In this document: positions 36,301-49,055 of the stretch, piece after piece
Layout of the letters: each line of letters opens with the position of its first letter
Position numbering within the stretch: the stretch's first letter is position 1
Assembly: GCF_000524195.1 (NCBI RefSeq)
Contig: NW_020170430.1
Coordinates: forward strand, 365,547-429,546
Origin: Echinococcus granulosus
Taxonomy: Eukaryota; Platyhelminthes; Cestoda; Cyclophyllidea; Taeniidae
Length of the DNA: 64,000 nt
Direction: 5' to 3'
The notes under the pieces: generated by a model
Databases searched by the model: none
What the model saw: the letters and a program-made list of their open reading frames with translations, nothing else
Told to the model about the DNA's origin: nothing
Made by a program: the position numbers and the translations under genes

Positions 36301-39065
36301 GGTGGAAACACCTTTTCCACAAATAACATTAAGGTTAGCTTCTTTTAGCCGGGCAAGAAGTGAGGATTTATCAGTTATCCAAGCTCGAGCTTGATTCGAA
36401 TTGTGCATAAATAGCTGAATAGAAAGTGCATCTATTAGAAAAGCTTGTTTCTTTTTGACTTTGTCCACAAGGGTTAAATACGAGCGAAGTACACTTTCAG
36501 GTTTCTCCACAAGTATGTGCTCGATTTCCTTCTTAACTTTGAAAAAGCTTTGAATGAGAGCCTTCGCATTAAAATTTTCAGTAAAATCGTTTGGTAAAAT
36601 GTCAAAATCCTTGCAGCTCTCCTTGAGCGTCATTGCCTTCTCATTGATGTGTTCGATTACGTGAAGGTAGACCTCAACTTCCTCTAACAACTTTTGATTA
36701 AGACGCACCGAAGACTCGACTGGGCCATCTTCTAACTCCACTATCTTTGTTTTTTCCGCGATCCAATTTTCGGCGTCATCGAATTCACCATTTAGGAAGA
36801 GAATATCGCCAACGAATACAGTTTTGACTTTAAGGGAGCTAAGAATTTGACTAAGTAGTCGCCACAATGCAATGAGTTCATAGTTTTGGTAGTCACACTT
36901 TGATCCTTCTAAAAGCTCCTCAATCAAATTCACGCAATTTTGATTCGTAGCCATGTCATCTTCAATATACCTAACCTGTCTGTGAATCCGATTAGCTGCT
37001 TCGTATGAAAGCTGAAACTCCAATGCTTCAAGGAAACGCATCCTGCTTAGTACGTAGTTTTTGTAACGGGGAATCTCAGGCAATAGGTGCTGTTGCTGAT
37101 CCACCAATTCGACTTCACGTCTCTTTTCCTCTGCTGATACCATGATCTGATCTGCCACACTAAACCACTCCTTTTCCAGCTCCTCGACGTGGCCACCTCG
37201 ATGTTTGGCCAAAAGATTATCCACTTGTATACACAATATTTTTATTTCATTATCAGTCGCCTCCATTTTCATAAGAGCGTACTGCGTTTGCTCAAAATTG
37301 CTGCCAGAATCGATTCCATCTATTCTATTCCTCAATTCTGCGGCAACCTTCATCAGATAATCAAATTCCGTATCGCGTTCTCTACAAATGATTCTTTGTT
37401 GAATAAATAAACGACGACTTTTAATCGTTTCCAGGAGAACCCTCCACTGATTTGTCACGTGTTGGGAACGAGACTGAACTCTATGGTCTTGGAAGTATCG
37501 AGAGCGTCTCAATTCATTCGCTATCTCAACAAGCATTTTAATCCGATCCTCATAGGCAAACACATCAGCTTCGAAAGCTTCATGCTTTTTTAAGGCAATC
37601 TGAAGAGCATACTGAGTTGATCCAACCAACTCCTGCTCAACAATTTGCTGGTTCTCAAACAACCACGTCTCTCTCATTGTGCACTTTGTCTCAAACTTAA
37701 GAAAAAGCTGATCAAGCATTTCTTGCCTTCTCAATTCATCATTCAAATTCAGCCAGCGCTGGTATTCGCACTGTTCCAGCACTTCCCATGCCTTATTTAC
37801 CTCTGAGATTCGCAGTTGTTTTGGAGGAATATAAACACGCATACCAGCTGCAAGCATTTTATTCCTAATTACAAAAAAAGCCACTTCCAGTTCGCCTTTC
37901 TCGTAGAAATGGAGTGGCTTCTCTTGGTTACGGAATTGGTTCAATTCAAACAGTTGGCGCTGGAGACCCTCCAAATTGCCTTGAAGACTTGCATCATTCA
38001 TGCGTAAGGTACTTTCATGGATCCACCTCATCAGCTTATCAGCGGTTACTTCGTAATCCTTGACATCGTTTATAAAACGTTTCAAAAGATTAATGACTCG
38101 TTCGATACGACGTGCGTGCACAGTGTTAGCCTTTTCTCGAGCAAAGTAGTGATAGTAAGATACCAGATAAGTAATAATAGATTTTTCCTCCGGTTCCTCA
38201 ACAACGATGTCTTCGGGGTCTAGTAGCTTAGGAATTCCAAGACAGCGTTCAGCGGTTGTAAAAGCGATATGTAAATTGCGCAATGGTTCGTCCGGTGAAA
38301 GAGAGGTGAAATCAATTAAATCGGGGCGATGTTTGTGTATTAGTGCATTAAAAGCAAGTCCATCACGCCAGCTAGTTGTAAAATTAGTCACTGAAACATT
38401 AGAGTAAGCCTGCGTTTTAGCTTTGCACCAAAGCAAAAGAGCTTCAGTGGAATTTCGACGAAGACCAATCGGGTCCTCATAACCGACATGTCTAACCTTT
38501 TCGACAACAGAGATGTTTTGAACTTGAAAGCGTAAAATTATGGTCCAGATTAAACCAAGAATGATTCGATTATTGCCATCAACAATGTCGTGTGCTCCTA
38601 TATTTTCAAGGTGAACGTTTAATTTATCCAGAAACGCGAGTGATTTCTCAACATTTTCCAAACAATGAATCCGCATTCTACCAGGTGTCGGTGTAGGCTA
38701 AAAATATTAAATTGTTAAAAGGGCAAACCAGTTTGTAGCCAGATACACGTTCAATAAGTTTGAGAAGGATTCGACCATCACAAAGATCCGTAAAAAGATC
38801 CTCAATCATTTGCTGATCATTCCTCAAATAGGCATTTGACCACTTTGTAAACGTTTTCTTTTGAATTCTTTCACGCTCCTCTGCAAAAATGTTTGAACAA
38901 TGAAGGTCGATTACCTGCTAGGGTCTTAATACGTGTGCGTTCGTACAATTTTCCACCGTTTGTTGGTGGATTGTAGGGATCGAATGCATACTGGGTGCAT
39001 ACTGGCACCTCACATCGCGAGAAAAAATTTGAGGCTTGCAAGGGCCGTGCCAATTGCGTATCCAT
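21394..39065 (-). CDS. SPTB: Spectrin beta chain (CH-CH, spectrin repeats, PH domain)
   Basis: Membrane-skeleton protein that cross-links actin and pairs with alpha-spectrin. Exons: 39065-38915, 38880-38729, 38697-36223, 36157-35546, [unresolved link], 34422-33933 (start tentative), 32653-32420, 31834-31757, 31298-31126, 30977-30887, 30665-30519, 30431-30293, 30133-29952, 29287-28937, 28549-28313, 27670-27362, 26928-26617, 24930-24518, 23503-23014, 22630-22083, 21997-21394. CH1 begins near QKKTFTKWSNAYLRND and has DLFTDLCDGRILLKL, GRMRIHCLENV and ENIGAHDIVDGN. CH2 has FTTSWRDGLAFNALIHKHRP, LLDPEDI and EKSIITYLVSYYHYF. Spectrin repeats follow (VNDLEDWIAERQ, DFADIEDWMSEKL, HEAFVASMLACC). The last exon encodes the PH domain (PLIRKWE, ALDYTKRPFVFRLRL, EYLFQA) and a basic tail ending RRILKRT. 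About 2.7 kb-codons in all and roughly 17-18 repeats point to conventional beta, not the 30-repeat beta-heavy form. A TGA sits directly before the ATG. The missing link must be 2 mod 3 in length. Confidence 0.94.
35190..35207 (+). repeat. Homopolymer tract of 18 G
   Basis: Uninterrupted run of 18 G residues in a spectrin intron; the transcribed minus strand carries 18 C. It is prone to length change and sequencing error and could fold as a G-quadruplex on the plus strand. Confidence 0.95.
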
Positions 39066-40753
39066 TCAAAAATAACCAAATCTCAACAATGAGCCTCCAA
39101 GCACCGCTCAATATCATGCGGTGAAACACAACCTTGAAATCAACCGAGATTTAATTCATTTAAATGTCCAAGTTGGGCAATCAAATTGTATAGTTTTTTA
39201 CTTTATTTATAAAAAAATTTTAGTTTAATAAACTGGTTAAAATAATCCTATTCAAAGTAGGCAGATGACATATCCTTTAGTACTCAGCACTTGAAATGTT
39301 ATCCTCTGGCAGGTGTATATTGTTTGCTATTTATTAAATTAAAGTAATGGCTGAAAAATTCATGATGTTTGGTACCAATGTACAATCGTAGCTGTAATGC
39401 TTGTTTTGAAAGCTGCAATGACATTGGGGTTTTTGCTTTTATCTTTCAAAAAGCAAACTTGTTTACATCCGATGCTAGCCACTACCGACTTTTTAAATAA
39501 TTTTGTTACAGGACCGAACGCATTGACAACTAAATTCTTCGTGTTGTACCGAGCACTTTTGCCCGAGTACGACTCATTGTGTGGGAAAAGCCGAATGTAG
39601 GTCAAAGCATTTGACCACTGCAGTGCCGCAAGCATTTTCTAAAAGCTTACGAAGGCATTCCAGTATCAAGGGGATTTTTATCGTTGGTGTATTGAGGAGT
39701 TTGGAAATACAGGCATGAATTTCTGAACATGCCGTATAGCCGAAGAGACCGTGGAGCAAATTCGGGTAAACGTATATTGAAAGAACAGTATGTAGGAAAC
39801 TGCGATCTCCAGAGTTAAAGTAACCTTTTCAAATCTTTCCCTCTGAAGCAAATACTCATAATCTTTACCTCTTAAAAATTGCCAGCATTTTCGAATGTCA
39901 AAGAAACGTTGAAATATTTTTAGAAATAGGTACTTATTATTTTCCCTTTTATTTTGAATAACGAGTGAACAGAGGAAATCTAATCGATTTATCTGCGCCG
40001 TTTTCTCTTTTATTGTTGCTTCATTGGCTACATTAAAGTCAAATTAATTGCGATATTAATTTAACACAGGAAAGGTTCTACTTCAAAATGACTACCATTT
40101 CTTCTGCTAACACTTTCTAACGAATAGCCTACTTTTGTGTTTAGCTACCTGATTATCAAAGTGATAATGGGTCCGTAAGACGAATAAACTTGTGCGATGG
40201 TATGCTAATGTTGGAACTTGGTGTAGTATCTACTTGGGAGTGAAATCAGAAGACATTACTTCACCAACTCATAACCGTCTTCACAGTGCATCAAGTAGAT
40301 AGTTTACGCCAAGTGATGAAATACAGATTTTGGATGTCCTCGTGCTAACCTTGACATATATAATCGTGGGCAGATATGCATCACTTCAAACAACAACGCG
40401 TTGCATGCTAAAGTGTGGGAATCACTACAAAGCAGAAGGTATGTTCTAGAAGTTCATTTATCGTGTTTTAGCACGTAGACATTAACTACTGTGTGGTCAC
40501 ATGACCTTAGCCGATATGCTCTATATGCGAAAAACTCTCTGGTAAAAACGTGGTAGCTGATTTCATGGTTGCCATTTTGCGAGATTTATTTGATGAACTT
40601 TTAGACCAAAGATTTTAGTTACCACCACCCCTTCGAGGCGTTTTTGACAAATGCCTATAATGTAAATGTAAAGGTAAAACGACGATTGCTACTGAAGTGT
40701 GTAATTTTATTTGACGGAATCAAAATTAACCAAAGTGCAGTTAATCATCCAGT
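39066..40753. other. Spacer between beta-spectrin and the annexin cluster
   Basis: AT-rich sequence upstream of the spectrin start and downstream of the first annexin stop. It contains the annexin polyadenylation signal at 40706-40711. No other gene or repeat is supported. Confidence 0.4.
40706..40711 (-). promoter_or_regulatory. Polyadenylation signal AATAAA for the first annexin (minus strand)
   Basis: TTTATT on the plus strand is a minus-strand AATAAA about 43 nt past the stop at 40754-40756, consistent with a very short 3' UTR. Confidence 0.5.
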
Positions 40754-43416
40754 TTACTCCAGTATGGCAAGCAGAAAATTCTTGTAATCACCAGAAGTGT
40801 CACCCGAGATCATTTTTACGAGTGACTTTTCATAGGTGCTGTCAAATTTGGCCTGAATTTTGCGAAGATCATCCTGAAAAGACAAGCAACTCTTGTTGAA
40901 TCTCGTAAACTCAATGCATTCTGGAAGTAAAATACTTGTCTTTTTTCACCCATTCTTCCAGGAAGGTGCTTACTTCAGAATGGGCTAAAATTATGCGGAT
41001 AAGACTGTCGTCGTTGGTTCCCGCGCCCTTCATGCTGCGGTAGAGCATTTCCGCGACTGTGCCAGTAAGATCTTTCGATGCCAGCACTGAAGTAGAAATG
41101 TGCATGCGTTGAGTTCAATTCGATGGCATCCTACTTTGTTGAGTTGGTATCAATGTGTGATGTTCTGACGTCTGCTTTCCTACAAATACCAAATCTTATC
41201 CATATCATATGAAAGTTTTAGCTGACCCAAATCCCATCTCCTATAAGTGTATTTTATTCTAAACAGTCCCAATTTTCAAGCTACAGTGATGGAGGCTTTG
41301 GTTTTCTTTGGAATCGACGCAGACATTTGAGAAGAAAGTCCTACCAATTCGACACAGAGCTTCTTCGTAATCTCCTGAGGTTTCTTTTTTGATTGCTTTG
41401 ATGAGATCATGACCAGTTTCCTACATTTGCAAGAAACAAAATGCTAAGATTTGGCATTTCAAAAAAAGCATAGTGAATTACACTAGACGTACTTCTTGAT
41501 AAACCTCGTTGATTATACGGATTTGGTCGTGGCTTCGCGAGCACAGGATTCGCGTAAATGTGGACTCGTCTGTTCCAAGCTTACTAGAACATAAAAGGTT
41601 ACACACCTATATGCACACAATTCTACATCCATACGTAGTGATATTTCCATCATTCAAAGTGATTCCAAACCTCCAAATATCTCAACCAAAGCCCCTTTAG
41701 TTGAAACCTGTAATTTATCTCCACTTAGTCAGCAAGCACAGCATACCAATATATAGGATTATGAGATCAGCCTACTTTGTAGCCTTGAAGTAGTGCCAAC
41801 TTTTACCCATGCACGATATAAACTTTCTACATAGCTAAACTGTACTTGAGAAACTGGTAGGATAGATGGGCTGAATTCAAAAGCATGCAGTATTATTATG
41901 GCCCCATAGTTTGGCTTCGTTTTAGTTGATTGAAAACGGCCTGGTTGGATGATGGAGTCACCACGGTAAAAACTGTTGTTTTGAGCATCTGTGATCGAAT
42001 TTCCCCAAAAGCATCCACAGGGGGCTGCCATACTAGTCAGGAAACCTAAGAGGCTTGGAGACTCCTCATGTAAATCTTATCATAGCTCACTTTTCGCCAG
42101 CTTTGTAGATCTCCATAGCATCCTCATGCGCCTGTGACTCGTTACAGTCGCACTCACGCCTGCCTTGCAAGATCGCCACCAGCACCCGCTTGAAGTCGCC
42201 AGAGGTTTCAGACTCCACATCATCTTCCAGTGATTTCTGTGTTACTACAGCAGTAAAGATACACATATTTATGCATAAGAGTGGCCTGAACAATGAATTT
42301 TTTTTGTCAAATACTTTACTCCAGTTAAATAAGTTTTTCCAAAATCTGCTTAAACTTTGACGGCAAGTTAGCGGTATGAAGTTTAATCGAAGGCCCCCCA
42401 ATATGAGTGCCTACTTCCTAAAGTAATTTTTTGTGAATGACACCCTATTTTATTTTAAAGTTCTCATTATACATTTTTGCCTTGTTAGGAAGAGCCGGTG
42501 GATGAGAAGGCAGCGAGTGTTATTGTCTCACAGAGAATCAAACTTACTCTCTTCATAGGCTTCCTTTATTTTCTTTACTTCTTTGTTGCTAGCGGTGCAG
42601 AGGATGTCGATGAGCAGCTTCTCGTTGGTACCGGCACCCTTCATGGCCTTCTGTAAAGCAGCTGCATTTACGTGGGCGCGATTGTAGAAGGACCACTCTA
42701 CCGCCTGACGGAATTTTCCGCTCAGCTCTTTGTGCAAATCCTCCTTTAGATCCTACAGTTAGCATAAAATATTAAATTTATTTTCATTGTCATCTCTGCA
42801 ATGTGTAAAATGAGCTAACGCTGTGCTTACTTGCGTTAGTAGAAAATCAAAAAGCTTATGAACAGAGGCCGTCTGTAAAATATAACCCATCCGGTGAATA
42901 TTTGTGCAAATCTCTTGCATTATCAAGCTTAAATTGTAAACCGTCACTAATAGCGTTGTGTCTGTTGAAAAATTCAGAGCTAATTTAATTTAAGCACCTT
43001 AGCAGCGAGTGAAACCAAAAAATCTAAGAAGGAAACAATCTAATTTGAGTAAAATCTACCTTCCCGAACTGTGCTTTATAGGCATCAGCAATTTCTCGAC
43101 GTTGGCGGCTGGTGCGGTGTGCGAGAACGTCAATGATGGTTGCCTCATCAGTCCCTTAAACAACGGAAATACATTGAACGGTCATTCATATGGTTTGTAT
43201 GCAACATACCTATGTAAAAATTTACGGATGATATCGTAAATCTGAGAAATGTACAAAAAGTTTCGTATCTGTATAACCAATAAGTGGTTTTAAAGGCAAA
43301 TTAATGTGCGATAAAGCTTAATAATAAGTTAGTTTACCTAATCCTTTCATGGCTTTTTCAAGTGTTTGGGCATCCGTGTTGGCATCGAAATTGCAGCAAG
43401 GCTTGACAGTCGCCAT
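40754..43416 (-). CDS. ANX: Annexin (cluster copy 1)
   Basis: Calcium-dependent phospholipid-binding protein with four annexin repeats. Exons: 43416-43338, 43154-43060, 42752-42548, 42244-42091, 41583-41493, 41420-41345, 41086-40974, 40873-40754 (79, 95, 205, 154, 91, 76, 113, 120 nt). Total 933 nt, 310 aa, the normal annexin core length with a short N-terminal tail. Calcium-loop motifs are MKGLGTDE (I), MKGAGTNE (II), KLGTDES (III) and MKGAGTND (IV). The paired acidic residues are present in KELSG (I), SETSGD (II), KETSGD (III) and GDTSGD (IV), so all four type II sites look intact. No secretion signal is seen, as is normal for annexins. An in-frame TAA two codons before the ATG supports the start. 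CG-richer sequence lies just upstream. Confidence 0.97.
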
Positions 43417-45388
43417 CACTTACACGTTAGCGGTTAGAAGCTGAAATGAAACGGCACGAGGGTTACTCCACACATGTGAATGCTCCCGGGCGCCATCCAC
43501 TCACACACAAGGTGAGGTCTCATGTTAGAGGCGAAGAGGTGCGACACGCGCCAGCTCTCTGACAGGCATCAATTCTATGTTAGGCAGTCAGACAGAGACA
43601 TTGTGTGAAAGATGCTTTTAATGAATTTGCTACCTTTTCGGCTGTATATCAACTCATTAAAGAAGTACCTTGGTTGGAGGATTTAACGTAAAAGTTGAAT
43701 GTATTTATCCATTCATGTTAATTAAACAAGTCTATTAAAGCACTCTGACACTAAAGGCATTCGTTTCTTGTAAGAAAGAATAAGGAAAGACAGTAAATAT
43801 CAAATTCCAAAGAGGTGGATTATATTTTGCAAACAAATACATAAAATGTGTTAAATATGCGCTAAATTATCATGATGTGAGTTTTATAAATCAAATTTTT
43901 ACAAAGAGGCTGCGGTATCGAATGTCAATTACTAAGTAAATAAACCGACTTAACAAGAATTGGAGCAACGAAACACTGACTCAACGGATGTGTTGCGATG
44001 CTAAGGTACCTTATGCCGCTGTTTGTGCAACCCGAGAGCCAAGGGTGATTGGTCTCCGGCCTGTTTGTGTGCCACTGCGTTCATGTAGCCAAAGTGAGTA
44101 ACCCGGTGTGTTTCGCATGCCATTGTATGAGCGTGTTTTAGAAATTGGTCCTCTCCAACATTCGAAAGTTCGACTGCTCGCACAAGCCACTCTGGCTATC
44201 ACTTACGTCGATGAATATGTTTTTGCTGTTTCGAATTCATGAATGCTCACCGGTATCTGTAGTGTACTCAAAAGCAGCTGTTCACAACATCGTTAATTTT
44301 GTTTTTATTTCAAATGGAATGTGCATTTGTCATTTCTTATGAGTTGTTTTCTGCACATGCAAAATGCTTGTTTGGCAATCAAATTTAAGGCTGGGTAGGC
44401 CAAGTGAAAATTCGACTCATAATTGTACGGTGGGTTCATGGAGGTCCAAATCATCAAACGACCATATAAACAGGATAAACCTTTAGTAAATCTTAACCAT
44501 TCACGAAGTGTCTTCAGGTTACCAACTATGCCTAAAATGGATTTATTGGAGCTGGTTAGTTTAAAATACGAATAGAAGCTAACATCACCAACAATTCAAT
44601 CGAAAGGAACGTTATCCATGATTGCTAATTAGTTTTTTCACATTTTGGACCATATCTCCTATAAGTGACATCATTACTACATCAAATGGTCTAAAAACAC
44701 TAAAGTATCAGATAAGAGTCCTTATGAGCACATGAAAGTTAATTAGGGGATACAATCTGCGAAAAGCCGGGACACGTATGCATCAGCTACCACTTCAATG
44801 CCGGAGTGCCTACTGAGAGCATGGATTTCGTATGCATCTAAAAAAGTGAGAAGGTGAAAACAGAAATGTGCCTTTCAAGTGCAGAATTCATCTAGCCTTT
44901 GTACTAATCATTTTCGAGAATAATCCTTAGACAAGGCGACACCCACAATTCATTGTAGTGTCACCATATGCTGAAGCAAGCGGGTTTGCCCTCACCTACA
45001 AGCAGGCAATGTGGCCTATTCTCTTCGTACATCAAAGTGTGCCCCCCAACTTAGCTTCGCATATTGCCACCGCGGGACAGATTTAAGAATGCTGCTGAAG
45101 TTACCGCTTTTTTTAAAATTACCATAGGACTAGAGATCTGAAGCTGCTCTAAAATCTCTAGGACACGTCCGTGGAATGGAATACACTTCCATTTTAGAAT
45201 TCAATTTTTCATTTGCCATCAACTAAGCAAAATATTTGGTAAAATTACCGATCAAAATATAGTGCGCTAAAAAATTCTATTACATTTCTCAGATTAGTAA
45301 AAAACTTGGAAGCAAATCATGCAAAATACGAAATTGGTATTTGATCCGCAATGGTAGCTCTAAATTCCGTGCAAAATGCCAGGGCTCA
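43417..45388. other. Spacer between annexin copies 1 and 2, with CG-richer promoter side
   Basis: The 130 nt or so nearest the copy 1 start (about 43450-43570) is visibly richer in CG than the surroundings and probably holds its promoter and 5' UTR. The remainder is AT-rich. A second, mildly GC-richer patch lies at about 43970-44180. No further annexin exon or other gene was found. Confidence 0.35.
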
Positions 45389-48300
45389 TCAATCCTCATC
45401 TTGTTCCAGGATTGCGAGAAGAAACTTCCTGTAATTGCCAGAAGTATCACCTTTGACCATTTCCGCCAGCGTTTTGCCGTAATTCTCTTCAAAGAGTTTC
45501 TTCAGTGTGGCCAGATCGTGCTGTAACAAAGGCGAAGTAAAGCAGCTATTTAGCCAGCTGGGATCGTCAAAAGACCACTTTATAAAACTTTTGCCCAGTC
45601 TTAGGTTAAATGCAAAAGAGGTTTCTTCCACTTCTCGGGATTTCTTCAAACAAAACGAAATGTAGGAAGAAGTCAATAGCCATTGAATTACCTCAGCATG
45701 GGCCAGCATAATTCTAATGAGACTGTCATCGTTGGTACCCACACCCTTCATGCTTTTGTAGAGCATCTTAACAACGGTATCGTCGGGGTCTGTTGCTGTT
45801 TCCACTAGGATAATATGAGGTAACAAAAAATTGAATTGATTGTCATTTTATTGAATGACTCATTAAAATTTTGAACGGTAAAAATTAGTCAGTTGTGAAT
45901 TATTCACCGCTTTACATAATCATTTGAGGCAGTAAAAATTCGCTTTGTTCCATTTGTTAAGGAGCCCCAAAATGATTTTCTCAATAAAATTGAACTTATT
46001 TAATGCTCAAAACTCACTTATACGTGTTAGGGCCATCTTGTAGTCACCCGAAGTTTCTTTTGCAATTGCTGCAATAAGATTGTGCCCGTAGTTCTTTATA
46101 AAAGAGAAAATGTCAGAGGCATTGCCTGAAAACAGCCCAAGCAGATCAGAAATTGTCTACAGCGACGTGAAATCACTTTCATTGTGGGATATCATTTACG
46201 GGCAATTCAACAGCATAAAGATGCTTAAGATTATGAGATGTGAAAGGTAATGTCCACTGAATTTTTCAATTAGATGAGTTTAACCGCAGGGATTTCCAAC
46301 TGTGGCAGAGAGGAACAGTCTATTTGAATATACTTCTCTTCTACACGCGAGAGTGCATGGCCGAATGTGGCCATCTGTGTGTATGCGGTATCCTTAATCC
46401 CCACTGTGGTCAGTCGCTGATCAGGAATTAATCAAATCTCGCCAACTTATGAGCGCCGTCATCACCGATCATTTGCTCGCCTCGAGTGCCTCAAGTGAAT
46501 GTTTTGAGTAGGGACACAGCCAACATTCCATCATGTGCTTGTGCTGCGGCGACTCGCACGGCCAGTCTGCACGCGTACTTCCCAGCAAACACTGCGGCGG
46601 TTATTTTTGCGGTACCGGTTTTGTGCAAACTCTTAGCCCCGATCACTCCTTTCAATGGTCTGCCGCATTATGTGTATGTTGGAAATCGTCAATCAACAGT
46701 GCTAACTGACTACTCTGCAATTTTACATGTTAGTAAGTCATTAGCTAGACGCTGACGTTATTATGCCTCTTATTCAAAACACGCATCATCTGCAGAATCA
46801 CATACCTGCTAAAGTTGGAGTGTGCATGAAAAGTCAACCCACCTCACTGTAAATCTCGTCTATTTTCCTCAGCTGTTCCCAACTTCGAGTGCATAAAATT
46901 CGCGTGAAAGTGCTCTCATCTGTCCCACGTTTTCTATAAATTCAAACAAGATGTGAGCATATATGTTATTTTTGAGATTACAGCCCACTTGGTCAAATTG
47001 CGCATCTCAACATCAATATGAGACTTGAGAACTCTACTGGGTCTGTATTACCACTGATTTTACTAACAACTGAAAGCTTTTAATTGTTTTTGTATCGAAC
47101 CATATAGCAGTTGGTTGACAAAATTATTATCGCGAAGTGAGTACAAGACTGATAACTTACCCCACACCAGCTTGATAAAGTTCAAAAGAGTCACTTTTCG
47201 CCTGATCCTCGTCATAGCTTTCCTCTCTACTTGCCTGGAGCAGAGCAATGAGCACCTTCTGGAAGTCGCCTGACGTGTCATCCTTCACATCTTTCTCCAA
47301 GTTCCTACTAGAAGCTTGAAATATTAATGGAACATGACAGTAAAGCCTTTTGCATTCATAATAGAAATCAAGTTTAAGTTAAGATCATAGGCAACTTACT
47401 ATTCTTCTTATTTTGGAGTAAAACTAAAAATCACAAAAAAAGTGGTAGGTGACAGTAGCTAAAATTGTTCCCCAACGCCAATTTGATCTATCTAGTTAAA
47501 AGCTAGTGCGATAAAAACATAACATTTCCTATGGCATTGTTACTCACAGAAAAAGTTTAACGTAAGTCAAGAGATTGTAGACCAGGAACAATTTCAATGG
47601 ACAACATTCTTTAACATGTGAGTTATACATTACCTTTGATTTTTCGTGGTTTAAGTCTATGATAAAACGGTATTGGACGTTTGGTATCATTTGGAAGGTT
47701 CGATTACCACCTCGTCTGGCCAATGTAGCCATTCGAAAACTCGTATCTTATGTGTCGTCCGTAGCAGGACCATGCACGCAATCACTCTACTACTAGTGGA
47801 TAATCCTTGGGGTTGTAGGAAGGAAGGGTAAGCACAGCTTAATGGCCTNNNNNNNNNNNNNNNNNNNNNNNNNNNNNNNNNNNNNNNNNNNNNNNNNNNN
47901 NNNNNNNNNNNNNNNNNNNNNNNNNNNNNNNNNNNNNNNNNNNNNNNNGTACCATCCTCGTATGCTTCTTTAATCTCCTCAATTTCCTCGTTGGTTGCCG
48001 TGCAAAGCACATCGATGAGCATCAGCTCATCGGTTCCTGCTCTATCAATGGCCTTGAATAGGGCCATCGCGTTTACGTGAGCCTTGTCTCCAAAAGACCA
48101 GAGAGCTGCCTGTTTGAATTTGCCACTTAGCTCATGACCAAGCTCGTCTTGTAGGTCCTAGAATCAAAAAAAGAACGAAGATAGCAAATTCCTAAATTGA
48201 ATTGCACGCTTTTAGGCAATTTTACCCTTTAGCTTAATTATCATGAAATTTGCAGATGCTTTAACGTTCTGATAAAGGCTAAATTTTAAAAAAAGTTTAA

Positions 48301-49055
48301 TTCCAATTTGGTGATTGGGTAATCTTATGCTTGCATCCCTATCATCACGGCAGTGTTGCGAAACAGTTCTCGAATATAAGCATAATAGGCTGGAAATAAT
48401 TTGACTGTTATTATTCTCACAAAACCGTTACTCCCGAGGATTTACCTTACCAAATTGAGCTTTATATACGCACTCAATTTCTCTTCTCTGCGATGAGGAG
48501 CGATGAGCGAGAATGTCAATGATTGCTTGAGCATCCGATCCTGTATATTTAGTTAACAACAAGTTAAAACTGTCATAAATCTGAATTAAGGAAATTTTGC
48601 GCTTAATAAGTTGGTTCTGTAGAAGGTTTAGGGGCTTTAGTTGTCGATTCAGCTCTCAGTAACCAAAACTACCCTGCATTGCGCCCTCACCAGACGCAAT
48701 ACTATTCCAACAGTTGAGCAGGTACTTCGCACAACTCGTCAAGCACCCTGTCTATCGGTGACACATAAATGTTGTTGTACATTTGCTTGCTAATCTTGTC
48801 ATTACATTAGGCTAGTGCTGAATGAGGGATTATTTTCAAATGAGCACAATAAAGTGGCAAATGTTACATTTATATTTGCTTTGCATATTAAAATAAGGAC
48901 ATTGTTGTCCACTAATGATGCTCATCACATTTCAATAAGACATAATACTGACTTACTGACAACTATGCTAACTTACCAATTCCTTTCATAGCCTTCTCCA
49001 AAGCTATAGCATCTTCGGCAGGATCAAAATCTTCAACTGGTTTAACGCACGCCAT
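45389..49055 (-). CDS. ANX: Annexin (cluster copy 2)
   Basis: Four-repeat annexin. Exons: 49055-48977, 48540-48446, 48157-47953, 47314-47161, 46933-46843, 46093-46018, 45804-45692, 45520-45389 (79, 95, 205, 154, 91, 76, 113, 132 nt). Total 945 nt, 314 aa. The first seven exon lengths equal those of copy 1. Repeat I is divergent: MKGIG is followed by SDAQ instead of TDE. Repeats II-IV are regular (RAGTDE, KRGTDES, MKGVGTND). Acid partners are GHELSG, KDDTSGD, AKETSGD and KGDTSGN. The C-terminus is extended by an acidic EQDED. The exon 3 donor GTAC directly abuts a run of N at 47849-47948, so that intron is incomplete, but exon 4 (acceptor TTTCAAG) continues in phase. The ATG directly follows CCTTAG, a possible splice acceptor. 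Confidence 0.96.
47849..47948. other. Assembly gap of 100 N
   Basis: Exactly 100 N, the usual placeholder for a scaffold gap of unknown size. It lies in an intron of annexin copy 2, four bases from the exon 3 boundary, so an unknown amount of intron, or an alternative exon, may be missing. Confidence 0.98.

Noticed and set aside
43970..44200. GC-richer patch with minus-strand open frames between annexin copies 1 and 2
   Set aside because: The frames are short, overlapping and without annexin or other motifs. At most it is upstream regulatory sequence.
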